This document shows positions 53,401 to 63,940 of a stretch of 64,000 nt of DNA, one piece after another. The first letter of the stretch is position 1, and each line of letters begins with the position of its first letter. The position numbers and the translations under genes are program-made. Under the pieces are notes generated by a model. The model saw nothing but the letters and a program-made list of their open reading frames with translations, was not told the DNA's origin and did no database searches. The stretch comes from Erythrophleum ivorense (lineage: Eukaryota > Streptophyta > Magnoliopsida > Fabales > Fabaceae), in NCBI GenBank assembly GCA_026724425.1, contig JAIUCV010000003.1:46773283-46837282 (forward strand). The letters are read 5' to 3'.

Positions 53401-54089
53401 GAAAAATTGGTAGTATAACGGCTTAAAAATGAAAGTTTCCTACGTTAAGCCCTCTCTTCAAACTAAAACTACAATATTCTAATAGTCCATAATAACAGAG
53501 CAATGATAGGAAGTGTTAAGAAACTCATGCTTTATAATTTTTACATAAAATGGGCTTTAATAATGATAGGAGAGCTGATGTTTTCTTTCTACTCAACAAC
53601 ACACACAAAAGCTAAATAATTGATGCATGTCTTATTTCAACTCTGCAACACACATAAAAGTTAAACAATCAACTAAGAACTTGCTACTTGATATGTTCTA
53701 TACACATTTTGGAAAATGTTAGTGAATGATGTATTTATGGCATGAACAACAACTAAAAAATCATTTGAAATTAAAGAACCAAAAAAAATTTAAATATGTA
53801 GTAGAAAGAGAGCCGAGAAATACCTTTATATTCCTAAAAAGATAACAAGTGAAGAGGAACAAGTTGCGAAAGAGGCCAATGAACTGGTAGGGTGCAAAAT
53901 TGATGCCGTCAGTATGGAAGCCATATGAAAAGGAGAAAAGCCATTGAAAATGGGGGGAGAACCACCGAGGAATGGCACTGAAGACAATAGGCTGGGGTGG
54001 TGAAAGGTTATAGCTATGTGCGAGCTTATACCTGGAGAGCATTGGAAACAGGGTTTTGCGAATTGTTTTGACAGGAAAAATCATTTTAA

Positions 54090-54394
54090 AATGACCTTAG
54101 TTGGTGGTTCCATGAAAAATCAGAAACTTTAATTGCTTTTAGTTGGCGGTTATTAACTACCAACAATAATTAGATTTTAGTTGGCGGTTAATACAAAAAT
54201 GCCAACTAAACTAAATTACATTCTTAAATATTTTTTTGTAAAAAATTGTATAGTTGGCAGTTTTGAATAAACCGTGAACTATCAACTATAATAATATAGT
54301 TGGCAGTTTTATATTCATGGTTTTTGTTGGCATTTTTAATAACCGCTAACTATATTGTTTTGTTGGCGGTTTTTGAAGAACTGCCACCGAATGT
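54090..54394 (-). repeat. CACTA subterminal repeat region
   Basis: About ten short TTGGCGGTT/AACCGCCAA-type motifs in both orientations (gttggcggtt, agttggcagtt, gccaactaa, aaccgctaac). This is the usual architecture of transposase-binding subterminal regions in CACTA elements. Confidence 0.8.
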
Positions 54395-54424
54395 GTGCCA
54401 ACATATCCCATTTATGTGATAGTG
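54395..54424 (-). repeat. CACTA terminal inverted repeat, right end
   Basis: The reverse strand reads CACTATCACATAAATGGG, then ATATGTTGGCAC. The next three bases outside are ctt (54425-54427), half of the expected 3-bp duplication. The partner end is missing. Confidence 0.75.
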
Positions 54425-54499
54425 CTTTTCTCTCTTATCCTACAATTCTCTAGCTATTACCATTTCTCACATCTATGTGCCTCTAGCATCGGTGTAATT
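54425..54499. other. Short unassigned flank
   Basis: 75 bp between the CACTA end and the next reverse LTR. No feature recognised. Confidence 0.5.
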
Positions 54500-54652
54500 T
54501 GTAACACCATAAATTTCTAGCTTGTCTCATACTATTCCTATGCCTTATGCCATGCATCTCATAAGGAAGCAAGAAAATGGCATTAAAAAAGTGAATAAAT
54601 TTGCATTGCGTAACGGATAAATTTTTCATTCGGTGTCCCATGGACCATATGG

Positions 54653-57400
54653 TGTAACACCTTAGGAATAATTAATAGTAATTATTTAGGAGTTATGAAA
54701 TTATTAAGAGGGCTTAAGGAAAATGACTAATTTGAGTATTTTAACATAATAATTATTACTTGGACCATTTTGAAGAAGTATAATAATATTTATAGATTAA
54801 AATGTGACTTCGGCCCATGATTAAATTATGTGTGTCAAGAACATTATTAGAGGTCCAATCTCATCTAATTATGATCCAACTCTATTCTTAGGGAAGCCCA
54901 ACCCATTTTGAACCTAACTAACCCATATATCATGGCCAAACATATTAACCATCAATCCACTTGGAATAATGGACCCTTGAAGCTAGTTCTAACCCTTATT
55001 TAACCTATACAACTCTAGAATCAATGGCCCAACTCAACTAAAATTTGAACCCATAAGGAATTGGCCCTTTGGGTCAGCATATTCCAGTTTTAGCTTTAAA
55101 TTTTCTGCAGACCATTCATTAAACCATAGCCCAACCACTAGAAATGAGCCTAATTAAACCTTTGGCTGATGGGTCAGCCCATTTCTCATTAAAAATCCTA
55201 AAGGTTCAGTAGCCACACCCATTTGGAAGAGCAAAACACTTGGTTCTGCACAAGTGAGAAACCTATTTTCGCACCTTGAGGAGAGGCTAGGGTTTCCATC
55301 ACTATTTTGGCTCTATTTCTCCCACTTAAAGCAAGATTTAGCTAAGGTAACCTTCATATAACTTAATCCTCTCTTCTTCCTTTTCAATTTGGCTCGATTG
55401 GTCTTTATTTGGAGCATTTTTATCTTCCACCCAAAACTGAAACTTGTTGTTTGGTGCTTCCATGGTGGATTTTCGGAGGTTGAGGCTATGGGTGTTAAGT
55501 GAGTATCTTCTTCCCATTTTAATGCATTTTCTATTAGTTTGAGACCCCTATAGTTGACTTATGATATGGGCTTTGGTTTCATATGAAATTACCCAGAAAT
55601 TGGAGTGAACTACGGTGGTTTCTGGTGTGGGAAAGTTAGAACCTGAAATTAAAATCCATTGGTAGTCAAGTGAGTAACCTCTAGGTAGTGATTAGCAGTT
55701 CAACTTTTTGGGTATTTCACTTATTGCTAGAAATGATGATAACTATACTTGTTATAGACTTAATGTGCATTTGGATTTTTATGGTAGTTAGAGAAAGAAT
55801 AATTGGCTTTATTGAGGTAACCGGGGTTATTTTTCTTAATTTCATGTATATGCTCATATTAATCTGGTATTTGTTACATATGCTTGATTTTGAAATACTA
55901 AATGACTAGTTGACTACTCGAATTATGATTGTGATTGGACCTTGTGAGTCCATGGTGGAGCTATGGTGTGGCTGTTACCCCTGTATGTGCTTTGATCGGA
56001 CACTGGGTTTCAGACCTTAGATACACTGAGCCTTAGTTGTATTCATTATGGAGTAGGTGCCGTGGAAGGACCTCTCCCGGTGTTATTGGCCATTAATATG
56101 TTTTGTGTGATTGTTAGTATGGGATGGTAGTTATTAGTAGCTCAACTCGTTCATTTGCAAATTGAAGTGATGATTCTAGTATTGATGATATGAAATTGCA
56201 TGGTATTGATTAGTCTATACATATATATGGAATTTGCCTCTTGTTACTGAGATTGTATATCTCACCCCAATTGTGGGCTAACATTTTCAGGGACCGGACC
56301 TCTTAGTGGCAAGGAGTAAATTAATGGAAGCTTATTATATGGTTTGGTAGCACATAGGTTTAGAAGCCTTGTCAGATTGTATCATGTAATTAGATTACTA
56401 GTTCTATATAATTGCGCCACATTGCATCATGAATTGCCAAGTATAGGGACTGTACATGTAATATAATTATCATGGAATTGAACATTATAGTTGTAATTGG
56501 CTAACAATGGATGAGTGACTTGATCTTGCATGAACATTAAGCATTGGCGCTACGCGCCTTGTGGTCGAAACACTTTTGTTGTCACTAAATTATGAAATTT
56601 ACTGATGTGTGATAGTTTAGTTAGTAGAAATCAGTACTTCAATCTTGAAGTGGATAATGATAGATTAGATAGGTAAATCAAGTAGATAAATACCATTAGA
56701 GTTTCACCAATTGAGGGAGAGTGATCCTAGAGTATTCCTAGAGGGAGAATTGGAGTGCATAGGACAAAATTTGGGAGTTTTAGGAACAGAAGGGAATTGG
56801 CCTAGGCTAAAAGTGATGAAGTTGCCTAGGGAATGTAACAGAGAAGAATTGGTCATGGCAAACAATAAATTAGCTGCGGCTAAATACGAGAGTCGAATTT
56901 GGTGGCATTCCAGAGAGTAATTCGCTGCAGCTAAATGTAGAATTGGCCACAGCCAATATCAGGGAGCAACTTATAAAGGCTCTAGTGGGTCTTTTAGCCA
57001 TGGCGAAGCTCTAAGTTAGCCGTGGCAAAGTCAATGAAGTTGAATAGAGTGAACTTGAGAGCAATTGGCCATGGCGAGAAGGAATTTGGCCGCGCTAAGG
57101 TCCACAATTTCTCATTTTAACCTAGAAACCTTGGTTTTTCCTATGGTAATGCTAAGAAATGATTTAGAAACTCTTGTGAAAGGTTTTTATGAGTTAGAAT
57201 CAATAGTAAAATGAAGACATCTTATTGATGATTAGATTCACTTGTGCACTCAAATACTCTTAATGTCTCTAATGTATTGAGGTTCAAATTTTTCCATTTT
57301 TTCTCGATGTAATTAATCTTGATGACTTTAAACCTTGATTTATTATTATTAATTACGTCTTTAACCTTAATTACTATAATTAGAAGTTAGAGTTGTTACA
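54653..57400 (+). mobile_element. Solo LTR of the 2.7-kb family, complete
   Basis: Starts TGTAACACC, ends GTTGTTACA, exact duplication tatgg at 54648-54652 and 57401-57405, length 2748 bp. Matches 15676-21147 throughout, including caagattta.c.aaggtaa, the ggagtaggtgccgtgga block near 56052 and hairpin 56249-56263. Confidence 0.92.
56750..57110 (+). repeat. Decayed GCCGCGGC-type palindromic array
   Basis: Motifs aattcgctgcagctaaa, ttagctgcggctaaa, ttagccgtggc, ttggccgcgc and similar. Same position in the LTR as 17695-18095, but with more C-to-T/G-to-A changes. Confidence 0.75.
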
Positions 57401-58799
57401 TATGGAGTCATCCATCTCATTCTTATATTTAATTACATAATTACAACTCATAACAAGCTCAATGAGTGGCCTAGAACTCATGCATGGGAAGTAGATACAT
57501 AAAAATCATAGGTGCAACCTCGGCTAAAATTTCCAACTTTCTGTCATAAACTTTTAAAAATTATAACTAATTCTAGAAAAATTGAAATAATATATTCTTT
57601 ACCATTCTAGAAATCTACAGATGTCTAATTTATGTTAAAAACATATTAAGATCTCAAAAGGGGCTGCTAGCTACCAGAAATTGATGGAACAGTACCAGAG
57701 GTCGACTGTTATTACTAGTACTATCCTTTAACTTCAAAAATTTATATCTCCCTGCTCGGAGGTCCAATTGGGGTGTTCTCGGTGTCCATGGAAAGATCAT
57801 CATGTCTAGTTTATGTCTATAAAAGTTTATATTGCACCTATCTTGTACTAGGGAAGCTCATCTAATTTAGTGGTGAATTCCTATCTTTTCAGTTTACTAG
57901 GTTCTAACTTCTCATTCTACATTTGCTTTTATTATACTTGATATATTAACTCTCCTTTAATCACTTATAAAGCAAGGGTATTTCTCTTTGTGTTCTAACC
58001 TATTAACTCTGTCACTTTTCCTATGTGTCTATAATTACTAAATCATAGGTCTTATTTCTTGGAGAGTTACTAACCACCAATTGGATGGTCTTTTAACTTG
58101 TTATATCATGCTTTCTTCTTATTAGACTAGAGAGAACCTTCCTCTTATTAACTCTCTAAGCTATTTCATCTTTAGACTGAGATTTTCTTTTTTACTCATT
58201 CACCTCATCTTGCATCTGGATCTCTATTTATTACCTTTCTTAGGATTCAACTTGCAGTTTAGCCTAAGATGCTTTCTTTGTTAAGGGTTTCCTAAAACTT
58301 GCGGGGTAATTGCTTACTCTAGATCCAACTAGCTCATATTAGTTTACAATATATCTGCAATTGGATCCCTTAGGTTCTCCTTTCCTAATCTTAATCTCTT
58401 TTCTAAATCTAACTACAAACCTTAGCAACTTCAGTGTCGTATTAGGTGTCTAGGTTTCCTAAATATTTGACATTGAACTAATCACATTCTTCCTAGGGTA
58501 TATCATCTCCAAGGTACACCCTTTTTGTGTACTCATAACATTCTCTGTATACTTATCTTATTCTTTATGTATCTTTAGGCTCGTACTCTTGGCCCATCCA
58601 CTATTATTAGATAGGGTAGCAACTTAGATTAAAGTCAATGCCTTAGGGGAAGTCACTACTATCACCACTACTCTTGTGTGTTAACATCATCACTCTAAAT
58701 CGCTATTTAGTCTTATGAACCCTTAGGCTTAGTCTCAAAACATCTTAATCTCTTCTCTATAAGCATGCTGAGCTTATTATTCCTCTATCCTTCATCATT

Positions 58800-59220
58800 T
58801 TCTTACTAAGGATCTTTGAGTTTCTCTTTTGTACCTCTCTAGCAATAATTTGCTTCTTTATCTAGTTTAGACATGGCCAATAAGGTCTCCTATTCTGAGG
58901 TGCACATTATTACCTAGAATATTTTCTCTAACTATATGACCCAAGCCTAAGCTTTCTTTGTATTTAACTCATCATCAAAGGTTAAGTGGTGAGTTGAGGT
59001 TAGATAAGGTTTTTCTAGAGTGGTGTTAGTAGGTTATGGCTTGAGCGGTTAGCTTATGAATTCTTTGGGTTATCTAGGTGTGTTGGCTAAGAGGGGATTA
59101 ACTTTCTCATTCTCCTTCTAAGCTAATCTTTCTTGTAGTTATATAATTACCTCTTGTTGCTACTACCATAGGGTCTATAGGCTTTACCCTAGCTGGCCTT
59201 CCTTTTTTAGTATTTATCAT
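58800..59220 (-). pseudogene. gag remnant
   Basis: On the reverse strand an ATG at 59220 opens 37 codons beginning MINTKKGRPAR, a basic start seen in plant chromovirus-like gag proteins, up to a TGA at 59107-59109. A shift of frame then gives ANTPR, DDELNTKKA, LEKIF and KLDKEANY (58842-58868), separated by several stops. The last block has the spacing and composition of the conserved gag region that precedes an aromatic WW-type motif, here mutated. Position just inside a primer-like site supports gag. Too damaged to be functional. Family assignment (Del/Tekay-like) is an inference from this fragment and the long LTRs. Confidence 0.6.
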
Positions 59221-59365
59221 CCTTATCTGAACCAATTAAAAGCTTCAGTACATGATAGACAATTATGCCATAGATATACACACTAAGAATCCTAAAGAAA
59301 AGTCAACACATAAACAAATATTTCTCATCCCCAGGCCATGACCAAAGCTAGACTACCTGAATCTT

Positions 59366-59379
59366 TGTTGTAATACCAC
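59366..59379 (-). other. Primer-binding-site-like sequence
   Basis: The reverse strand reads GTGGTATTACAACA a few bases inside the LTR end at 59384. The start TGGTAT matches the first bases of the Met-tRNA primer site common in plant gypsy elements (TGGTATCAGAGC); the rest has diverged. Confidence 0.5.
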
Positions 59380-60262
59380 AAAGTGTTACAACTTACCTTA
59401 TTTAGCCATTTTAATATAATTTATTGTCAATTGCATAATAAACAACTACAAGAAGACTTTTAGTAGCGTTTTTTTAGCCATTCAATATCTCAAATGGACC
59501 TATGAGGGCCAAAAATAGAATTTCTTTCCATTTTAATTCATAACTTCCATACACACATTTATCTTGACCCACATGATCATAAGACAAGCACCATTTGCAT
59601 AAGAGAGCTATATAACCTAATTTGACACTTTTGACATAATAAGGTCCAAATTTTAAAAAATTCATAACTTTGGGTACACAATCTTGATTTTCAAAAATTA
59701 GATGTCTACGTAAAGCTCATAATCTAAAATTTATGCTATAAAAATTTCAAGTTGAAATAAATTCATTTAGCCTCTCAAAAGTCACAGAAACCAAAGGTTG
59801 TATAGTATGAACAATAACTAATATTTCATAGCTTTTTGGGGCCAATTTTAAAAATTCACTAAATATTCTATAAATCTTAGAAAAATGTGAATCTTAACTT
59901 GTTCGAATGTTTTGTATGTTCCTTAAATGCTTGCCAAATTTTAGCACCAAACTAGGTCATTTAAGCTATCAAGGATAAAGTTACATTTTACGACTCATTT
60001 GGATCAAATTTTGGTTCCAAAGTAGTCTAATTGAACTTTAAAATGCAATTTCTTCCTTTGAGCACAATTCAATCCGTTTATAATTCATTTATATTGGGGC
60101 CAATATAAGAAATATGGCTAACTTTTAAAAATCACTATCCCACTTGCAACAAGACACAGAGAACCATGCACTTTTCATATACCAAAACATATTCTATCTA
60201 CACGAATCTATAGCAAAGTAGCATGCATTCATATTCTCAAACTTGTACATAAGGACCAATTG

Positions 60263-63200
60263 TGTAACACCATAATTTTTAGCTCATATCCATTATCATT
60301 TACATGTTCATGTGATATATAGTAAGAAGGAAGTGAGAAATTTCATTGAAAATAACACACTTTCTTGAGTTGCGTCATAATTAAAAATTTCACTCGGTAT
60401 CACGTGGACCATGTGAGCTCATGCTATACATCATCATATTTAATTACATCATTACAACTCATTTTCATCACAAAAACATGCCTACAATTCATGGAAACCG
60501 AATTGGAAGGTGGGAGATGGGGTTTCATTCTCGGCCAAAATTGGCCTCTTTTCTGGGAAAATTTTGAAAAATCATAAATAAATATAGAAAAATTGAAATC
60601 ATGTAATCTCAGTCATTCTAGAAAGCTTGGGATGCATAATTTATGTTAAAAATATGTAAAAGTCATAACATCCCACACACAGAGTGTTTGACATGTAAAA
60701 TAGTCTGGAGGTCAGGTTGGGTCCTGATGCTATTACAGTTTATTGATATGAACTTCAAAAATATCCAATTAATTCCAAAAAAATCTAATCCATGTAAATG
60801 ATACCAATATGGAAATATGTGGATGTCAAATAGAGAGGAAAAATATCTCCAGATCAGTTCATCAAGCCTAGGCCTCAGAATTTGATGGAACAGTACTTCT
60901 GGTTGGCAAGGTTACTGATACTGGACAGAAACTTCAAAAATTCATATCTTCCCCTCTAGACCTCCAAATGAGGTGCTTCTAGTTGGCACGAGTCACTGTG
61001 ATTGCCTAGTTTCTCGGCATAAAATTTTATGGCAATTGGACATCATTTGAGTCTCATGTGACAGAAAACAATTTCAGACCATTGTAATAGTACATTAGAC
61101 CATGTCCATAAATTTTGCCAATTTTGAAAAATCATCAAATATTCTGTAGACCTCCAAAAATTATGATCTTTATCTTTCTAGAAATCTTTCAATGAGACCT
61201 AATTGCATACCAAATCTTAGATCAAGACTAACTCATTTGGCCAAAAAGTGATATAGGGTTCCATAATGGTCAATTTTAGCTCCTTATAGGGTGCCAAAGT
61301 TGCCAAATGGATTTCCCTTGGTTTTGGCACCTTTTGGGCAAGTCTAAAAATGCATTTGAGACTTAAGTGATCTACCCAAATGGTCCCAAACCTCATGAAT
61401 CTCATTTTGGCCATTTAACCCACACTTATGCATACTTTCATCAAAATTCCATATTGTACACTTGGGCATTTTATACTCAAAATAAGTGCTATGGGTCATA
61501 TATCATTTTCATACATCTAAGCATCACATAATAGTATATTTACACATGTCTCAAGGTTCATGGTACATATACAACATCATATACATTATGGACCATCATT
61601 ATGGTTCCAAAATGGGCAAAATAACACATAAGCTTGTCAATCCTTGCTCTTCATGGTTGTTGGCTCCCTTCACCATAATTACTTAATCCACCTAGCATGT
61701 TAGATCATTGGAGAGGAGGGGATGAGATTCAAAGAATCCTAATAGCTCATCTTCCATTCAATCATACATAATATGTACAAGCAAACTTTACAAATACATG
61801 CATGGAGAAAATAAAAGCCATGGACATTTTAAAAGCAAAGTTGTCATGTGAACAACTTATACAAATCATTCAAGAGCTCACCAAGTGTTTGGATTGGCCT
61901 CACATTTCTCCTCATGGGTTTTGGACTTGCCTCACCCATTTCTTGAGCACTTTGGACTCAACCATACTCTTGAGAGCCCACTTTATTTTTGAGAGACTCT
62001 TTGCTTTGTCTCAATCAAGCTCAAGGGTTCTTGGTTCATCCTCATCAAAGGGAAGAGTTCTTGGCCTGTCCACACTCAAGTAAACTCATATAAACATCAT
62101 GCACTCATTAAAAAATATAACATGGCATCAAGGATCATAGCATATAAAGGCATGCTAGCATACTTTTCATAACTTGAAAATATACATACACACATTCTAA
62201 AACAAGTTAAACACACATCCATGCATGAGAGAATGTGGAGAGGGCTACCTTGCACCAATTCACACACTTTTCCCTTTGAATTTAAGCTCCTCTTTTCGGC
62301 TACACAACCATAGAAGTGTGGGGAAGGTTCTTCTTGGCCTAGATACAATTTATGGGAGCCAATTAGGTTCATGAAACACATTCTAAGGCTACATAACTTG
62401 ATGAACCACTAGATTACTTTATAAGCTTCATTATGGTCCATAATCACACCTAATGAAGCAACATCCCTCAAATGACTTCTAGGCCTCATTATTTCTTTTC
62501 AAACATGATTCTTGTCTCCTTTTAAGCCTCTTGGAGTCATCACATCATTAAGACAAAAGGCCTAGCACCATGTTGCTTCTTTAAGTCATATTATGGAACT
62601 TAAGGCACCAAATTAATTTCTAAGTTCTAAATTTTTTCCAAGGCCTCCCTTCATTTTCATTTACCAAATATGACTCAAGAATGACTTTAGAAAAATTTAA
62701 AACTCTCCCCCACTACACAAACATGCCTAGGCCGAGACTAGGACACCAATTGGGCTCCTTGGAGTTTTCTTGATTTTCTTGAAGGAGGAAGCTTATGGGG
62801 AGCATCTTAGGTGCCTCAAGAACTCATTTATACTCTTAATTAGACCTAGGAAGCATCACATAAATTCAGAATTTGAAAGGTGCACTAGAAACCCTAGGTT
62901 TTACATCTTGCATTCTAATGCCTATTTCATGATTTTCTTTGCATATTCTTATTCCTCTCCATCAAATATCTAAGAATCATCATTGGTTTGGTTGAAAATA
63001 TAACTCCCTAGGGCTCTTTATATCTAGGTCGAAATATGCTTGAAGGAAAGGAGGAAGACCGAGTGGAAGAATTACAAAATACCTTGTTTTCCTTGAATTT
63101 CCTTGCTTGTTCTTGCTTCCCTTGGCCTCCTTACTTGAATTTCCCCTCTATTCTCCCTTCAAAATAGCCCTCAAAACTTCAAAAAAATCATGGAGAGGAA

Positions 63201-63930
63201 GAGGGAAAAAGAGGAGAACGGGTTGGCATGAAAAACAACCAATTTTTCATACCTTTAGCTTGGAATTTCTTCTTCTTCTCCTCCTCTCTTGGAAAGCCCA
63301 AGACCCTTGCTCTCCCTTTTGAAATTATGCAAAATTTTCTGATTCTAAATGGGGAGGAAAGTGGGGGGCCACATATGTATGAAGAGAGAAAAGTGATTTT
63401 TTCAAAAATTCTAATTTTTCCCTTCATACTTTATATTTTTGTTTCTCCTTCGTTTTAGCTCCTTTTTTAGAACCGTATTTCCATTATAAAATTTAGGTCC
63501 TCAATTAAGAAAAATGGCTTTGGAATCACTCAAATTGAAGCTAAAACCTTTCCGAACAGATCCGTCAAAGTTCAAGCATACCGTCATTGGAAACTATCCA
63601 TCGGAGGGGATTTAATTGTCCCGGGGCTTCCCATGGTTTTTAGGGCCTCTGAGAACCCCGAAGAACTCAAAAATTTGGTTTAAAAAGCCCTCCTATGTGA
63701 ATTCCAAAAATTGCCTGAAATTACAAAAATGCCATTATGTTTCGTAGGTTTCCCATCAAAATTTATTTCTCCATTCTAGCTCTATTTTTCCTTTTGTTTG
63801 AGGCTACAATTCTCATTTTTAGGAGGTTAGAATGTTACTCAAAGTTTTTGGGATCTTAACTAATTCATTTTGGGACACTTGCTTTGAAAATGCACCCGTT
63901 TTCGTCGTTTAACAAAAACTGGACATTACA
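60263..63930 (-). mobile_element. Solo LTR, 3.7 kb, complete and uninterrupted
   Basis: Left end TGTAACACCA, right end GGACATTACA, exact duplication aattg at 60258-60262 and 63931-63935, length 3668 bp. Reverse counterpart of 26462-30154, with gagctcatgc near 60415, hairpin 61724-61740, tandem array 61870-62085, a TATA-like ATACATATG at 63372-63380 (about 550 bp from the start) and U3 block 63550-63660. Confidence 0.92.
61870..62085 (-). repeat. 31-36-bp tandem array in LTR, reverse copy
   Basis: Five to six units of the form gagctcac/ggcctcaccca...tttggactt. Confidence 0.65.
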
Positions 63931-63940
63931 AATTGCATCT

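Larger units (their letters stand above)
44549..54424 (-). mobile_element. CACTA (En/Spm) transposon, left-truncated, split by 47463-53329
   Basis: The right end reads CACTATCACATAAATGGG on the reverse strand (terminal base 54424), the hallmark of the CACTA superfamily. It is followed inward by subterminal TTGGCGGTT repeats and, on the reverse strand, a transposase/Ulp1 gene. The two parts, 44549-47462 and 53330-54424, are joined by the aagcc duplication of the LTR insertion. The left terminus is absent: the element is cut at 44548/44549 by the end of a truncated LTR, so it cannot move by itself. Confidence 0.85.
54500..57829 (-). mobile_element. 3' end of a reverse LTR copy, split by 54653-57400
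   Basis: Left end TGTAACACCATAAATTTC, matching the left ends at 60263 and 63941. The ttgcgtaacggataaattt block is near 54605. After the insertion it resumes at 57406 and runs through the 3' block (aattgatggaacagtacc near 57680) to about 57829. There it stops in the middle of the family, joined to a decayed gypsy interior. Confidence 0.7.
57830..59383 (-). mobile_element. Decayed interior of a Ty3/gypsy retrotransposon
   Basis: Lies between a truncated reverse LTR (57829) and the inner end of another reverse LTR (59384). The right end holds a primer-site-like sequence and a gag remnant. The part from 57830 to about 58800 has no readable frame over more than a few dozen codons and is probably decayed gag/pol. 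No protease or reverse transcriptase motif could be read. Confidence 0.55.
59384..63940 (-). mobile_element. Decayed LTR adjoining the gag remnant, split by 60263-63930
   Basis: Begins TGTTACAAC at the interior boundary and runs 59384-60262 through a diverged version of the family's 3' block (aaaaattcataac, gccaaattttagc). It resumes for 10 bp at 63931-63940 before the next reverse copy. It also contains the sequence actacaagaagacttttagtagcg (partial) near 59445, which resembles the end of a DNA transposon. Confidence 0.5.

Noticed and set aside
53761..54084. 107-codon reverse frame at the CACTA 5' end
   Set aside because: Aromatic-rich with no recognisable domain, and overlaps another frame. 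Kept only as context for the small transit-peptide-like frame.
11757..62085. Direct repeats with spacers that could look like a CRISPR array
   Set aside because: Plant DNA, repeats degenerate, spacers themselves related, no cas genes. They are an LTR tandem array.
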